64,000 nucleotides of DNA from Bacteroidia bacterium (GTDB lineage Bacteria > Bacteroidota > Ignavibacteria > UBA10030). The stretch's first letter is position 1, and every line of letters starts with the position of its first letter. The DNA lies in contig BQML01000002.1 of assembly GCA_022180565.1 (NCBI GenBank), forward strand, positions 53,888-117,887, in the 5' to 3' direction. A model generated the notes under the pieces. It had not been told where the DNA came from and did not search any database. It saw nothing but the letters and a program-made list of their open reading frames with translations. Below, in pieces: positions 61,157-64,000 of the stretch. The translations under genes were made by a program, and so were the position numbers.

Positions 61157-61194
61157 AATCGACGCGCCTACCCTTTGAGGCAAGCGCGCCGATT
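61157..61194 (-). terminator. Rho-independent terminator of the ribonucleotide reductase gene
   Basis: On the minus strand, an 11-bp stem with one mismatch (AATCGGCGCGC with GCGCGTCGATT) is followed by a T-rich tract (TGTTTTTGTTG, plus 61146-61156). It lies about 60 bases after the nrd stop codon. Confidence 0.85.
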
Positions 61195-61255
61195 GTAATT
61201 TTTCGACTCCTAACGCGTAAAACAGTCTAAGAATTATCTCACTAGCTATCCTACC

Positions 61256-63997
61256 TCACGAACATCCACTCGTCGATCCACACTGCAGACACTTGTAGCA
61301 ACTCCCACTTCGGATCATGATGCTTCCGCACTCATGGCAGGGGGGGGCATCGGATTGCGTCTGGAAAACGACTTTTTCGTTGCTCTCCAGACTTGAGGCA
61401 ACCTTCGCCGGTTTCCCTTCAGTCTTCTTTTCCTTTGATGCCGAGATTGTCTCGACGGGTGCTGAGGCATCCTCGCCTTCCTTCGGCAGGAACTTCAAGC
61501 CCAGCCAGCGGAAAATGTAATCGCTGATGGATTTGGCAATGGGGATGTCCGGATTGTTTGTGAAGCCCGAGGGTTCGTATCGGGCATGGCTAAACTTATC
61601 CACCATCACCTTCAGGGGTACGCCGTACTGGAGGGCGATCGAGATGCCCGTGGCAAAGGAGTCCATGAGCCCCGAGATCGTCGATCCTTCCTTGGACATC
61701 GTGATGAACACCTCGCCCGGCATGCCGTCTTCAAACATGCCGACGGTAATGTAGCCTTCATGCCCGGCAATGCTGAATTTATGGGTGATTGATTGGCGCT
61801 CATCGGGCAGGCGTCTGCGCACCGGCGTGCCGGATTTTGCTGTCTTTTTGTCCTCGCTTTTCAGCGACGTGCTCAAAGGTTGTGTCCGCTTACAGCCGTC
61901 GCGATACACCGCGATGGCCTTCAATCCAAGCCGCCACCCCTCGATGTACGCCTGCATGATTTCGTCCGCCGTCACGTCGGTGGGCAGATTTACGGTTTTG
62001 GAAATCGCGCCGGAGAGGAACGGCTGAACGGCGGCCATCATCTTGATATGGCCCATATAGTGGATCGACCGGATTCCGTTGGCGGGCTTGAATGCGCAAT
62101 CAAACACCGGCAGATGCTCTTCCTTGAGGTGCGGGGCGCCTTCGATCGTATCGTTTTTGTCGATGAACGCCACAATGTGCTCGATTTGCTCATCGTCATA
62201 GCCCAACTTGGCCAGCGCTTCCGGAACAGTCTGGTTCACGATCTTCAGCAGGCCTCCGCCCACCAGCTTCTTGTACTTCACAAGGGCGATGTCGGGCTCC
62301 ACACCGGTCGTATCGCAATCCATCATAAACCCGATCGTGCCCGTTGGTGCCAGCACGGTCGCCTGTGAGTTGCGGATGCCGTACTGTTTACCGAACTTTA
62401 CCACATCCTTCCAGACGTTGGCCGACGCTTCCCACAGATTCTCCTGCACCAGCTCTTTATTGATGCGCTCGGCATGGATGCCATGCTTTTGCATGACGTT
62501 GATCATGGGCTCCTTGTTGATTGCAAAGCCCTTGAACGGTCCGATCTCCTTTGCAATGAGGGCAGACTGCCGGTAGGCCTCGCCGCACATGAGCGAGGTG
62601 ATTGCCGCGGCCATCGAGCGTCCTTCCTCGCTGTCGTACGGAAGGCCGCGCGACATCAACAGCGCGCCCAGGTTCGCATAGCCCAGACCAAGCGGACGGT
62701 AATCGTAACTGTTCTGCGCAATGGCCGGAGTCGGATAACTCGCGTTGTCCACCTCGATCTCCATTGCCGTGATCGTCACCTGCACGGCTTTCCGGAACGA
62801 TTCGACATCGAAATCGCCGGCCTCGGTCCGGAACTTCATCAGGTTCAGCGACGCCAGGTTGCAGGCCGTGTCGTCCAGAAACATGTACTCGCTGCAGGGG
62901 TTCGAGGAGTTGATGGGAGCCGTGTTGGAGCAGGTATGCCAGTTGTTGATCGTGCTGTGATACTGCATGCCCGGATCGCCGCAGATCCATGCCGCCTCGG
63001 CGATCTGCTTCATGAGATCCCGCGCGCGGAATTTTTCCATCGGTCGGCCGTCGAGCACTGCCTTGGTCACCCATTCCTTGTCTTCCAGCACCGCCTTCAT
63101 GAATTCGTCGGTGACCCGGACCGAGTGGTTGGCGTTCTGATAGAAGATAGAATCGTACGCGCCGCCCGCAACATTGAATCCGCCGTCATATCCGGCTTCA
63201 ATCAGTACCCAGGCCTTCTTTTCCTCCTCGGCCTTACAGTTGATGAAATCGACAATATCCGGATGGTCGACGTTGAGGATCACCATCTTGGCCGCCCGCC
63301 GCGTTTTGCCGCCGGATTTGATCACGCCGGCAAACGCGTCGAACCCGCGCATGAAAGAAACAGGACCCGAAGCCGTGCCGCCTCCGGAGAGTTTCTCGCG
63401 CGAAGAACGCAGGGTGGAGAGGTTCGAGCCCGTGCCGGAGCCGTACTTGAACAGCATTCCCTCGGTCTTTGCCAGGTCGAGAATCGAGGACATGGAGTCG
63501 CGGACGGAATTGATGAAGCAGGCGGAACACTGCGGATGTTCCTCGACGCCCACGTTGAACCAGACCGGACTGTTGAACGACATGTACTGGTTCACGAGGA
63601 GAAAGCAGAGCTCGTGATAGAAGGTCTCTGCATCCTCTTCGGAGGCGAAGTAGCCGCCCTGAATCCCCCAGCGCTGGATCGTCCGCGCGACGCGTTCAAT
63701 GAGCTGACGCACACTGTGTTCGCGTTCGGGCGTTCCGAGTGCCCCGTGAAAATACTTCGAAACCACAACGTTGGTCGCCGTCATCGACCACGACTTCGGG
63801 ATCTCGACGTCCTTTTGCTCAAAGATTCGTTCACCCTTTTCGTTGGTAATGACCGCGGTGCGAAGCTCCCACTCGACCTCGTCGAACGGATGGACACCGG
63901 GCTTTGTGAAGGCACGCTGAAAGGTAAGTCCGCGCTTTCCGGTGGATCGTTCGGGCCGGTCAACGGTCGTCGCCGCTTTTGTCTCTTTGTCGACCAT
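61256..63997 (-). CDS. nrdJ: Adenosylcobalamin-dependent (class II) ribonucleotide reductase
   Basis: 913 aa from ATG 63997, complete unless the gene starts outside the window. Catalytic Cys/Glu segment NPCSEYMFLDDTACNLASLNL, phosphate and substrate loops (GSGTGSNLSTLRSS and related), and a substrate-side Cys in SACFINSVRDSM are visible. A TSCPD-type domain (about 700-830) and a C-terminal zinc or shuttle-Cys region (CHECGSIMIRSGSCYKCLQCG) follow. Class II enzymes use vitamin B12 and work with or without oxygen, fitting an anaerobe or facultative organism. No B12 riboswitch can be judged because the upstream region is outside. Confidence 0.93.
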   Translation of the reverse strand: MVDKETKAATTVDRPERSTGKRGLTFQRAFTKPGVHPFDEVEWELRTAVITNEKGERIFEQKDVEIPKSWSMTATNVVVSKYFHGALGTPEREHSVRQLIERVARTIQRWGIQGGYFASEEDAETFYHELCFLLVNQYMSFNSPVWFNVGVEEHPQCSACFINSVRDSMSSILDLAKTEGMLFKYGSGTGSNLSTLRSSREKLSGGGTASGPVSFMRGFDAFAGVIKSGGKTRRAAKMVILNVDHPDIVDFINCKAEEEKKAWVLIEAGYDGGFNVAGGAYDSIFYQNANHSVRVTDEFMKAVLEDKEWVTKAVLDGRPMEKFRARDLMKQIAEAAWICGDPGMQYHSTINNWHTCSNTAPINSSNPCSEYMFLDDTACNLASLNLMKFRTEAGDFDVESFRKAVQVTITAMEIEVDNASYPTPAIAQNSYDYRPLGLGYANLGALLMSRGLPYDSEEGRSMAAAITSLMCGEAYRQSALIAKEIGPFKGFAINKEPMINVMQKHGIHAERINKELVQENLWEASANVWKDVVKFGKQYGIRNSQATVLAPTGTIGFMMDCDTTGVEPDIALVKYKKLVGGGLLKIVNQTVPEALAKLGYDDEQIEHIVAFIDKNDTIEGAPHLKEEHLPVFDCAFKPANGIRSIHYMGHIKMMAAVQPFLSGAISKTVNLPTDVTADEIMQAYIEGWRLGLKAIAVYRDGCKRTQPLSTSLKSEDKKTAKSGTPVRRRLPDERQSITHKFSIAGHEGYITVGMFEDGMPGEVFITMSKEGSTISGLMDSFATGISIALQYGVPLKVMVDKFSHARYEPSGFTNNPDIPIAKSISDYIFRWLGLKFLPKEGEDASAPVETISASKEKKTEGKPAKVASSLESNEKVVFQTQSDAPPCHECGSIMIRSGSCYKCLQCGSTSGCS

Positions 63998-64000
63998 GGT

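Noticed and set aside
1..64000. tRNA, rRNA, CRISPR arrays, insertion sequences
   Set aside because: No cloverleaf, CCA end, spaced repeat array or transposase was recognised by eye; a tRNA/CRISPR search program would be decisive.

Overview
The window is a moderately GC-rich, densely packed bacterial chromosome segment with no rRNA, tRNA, insertion sequence, prophage or CRISPR array that I could see. Several genes point to the Bacteroidota-Chlorobiota-Ignavibacteriota group: a short primary sigma factor (285 aa, no region 1.1), a DUF5683 protein, a DUF2723 membrane glycosyltransferase-like protein, and an OstA-like Lpt protein. Kdo and LPS-export genes show a Gram-negative envelope. The promoters I can read are E. 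coli-like (TTGnnn, 17 bp, TAnnnT) rather than the Bacteroides TTTG/TAnnTTTG type, so an Ignavibacteria-like or Chlorobi-like organism fits best. This placement is inference.

Layout. 1-3242 (+): 3' part of an acyl-CoA carboxylase carboxyltransferase gene, a secreted unknown, and a sigma-54 response regulator. 3258-9984 (-): a housekeeping operon (nucleotidyltransferase fused to a mutase-like domain, ptsN-like EIIA, hisS, unknown, lgt, thioredoxin-like membrane protein, rlmB). 9985-10805 is non-coding with several palindromes. 10806-21939 (+): GAF/GGDEF-like sensor, zinc-ribbon protein, deoB, two bacterial-microcompartment vertex (BMC-P) genes, rpoD, NlpC/P60 lipoprotein, def-fmt, a secreted O-methyltransferase, a CopD-like membrane protein with parA-parB, ridA and DUF5683. 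21986-22882 (-): a TIGR01777 epimerase. 23066-33345 (+): a long tight array lepA, lepB1, lepB2, hemW, methyltransferase, DUF2723, methyltransferase, GT4 glycosyltransferase.

33334-36707 (-): ispE, a TonB-dependent-receptor-like barrel and a LOG-family protein. 36801-42499 (+): the Kdo/LPS-export operon kdsA, kdsC, an unknown zinc-knuckle protein, kdsD, lptC, lptA-like, lptB, mostly joined by 4-base ATGA or GTGA overlaps. An octanucleotide tandem repeat (42520-42703) separates lptB from aroF (DAHP synthase) and tyrA. 44874-52207 (-): a ten-gene run hrcA, grpE, dnaJ, ComEA-like, membrane protein, PilM-like, rsmD, coaD, aspartate aminotransferase, FmdB-like. 52500-53651 (+): carA.

53629-57808 holds three secreted hydrolases that can act on D-amino-acid peptides (P1/DmpA, M55, M19) around a TolB-like lipoprotein. 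57891-61009 (-): thioesterase, DUF2255, pirin and three small proteins, including a 51-aa Cys-rich protein and a 64-aa Myb/SANT-like protein. 61256-63997 (-): a class II B12-dependent ribonucleotide reductase with a clear terminator.

The most notable points are the deoB plus two-vertex-protein locus (a candidate satellite of a sugar-phosphate microcompartment), the exported D-peptide hydrolase cluster, the unknown zinc protein inside the Kdo/Lpt operon, the octamer repeat abutting aroF, and two domain fusions with apparently dead catalytic domains (mutase and GGDEF).
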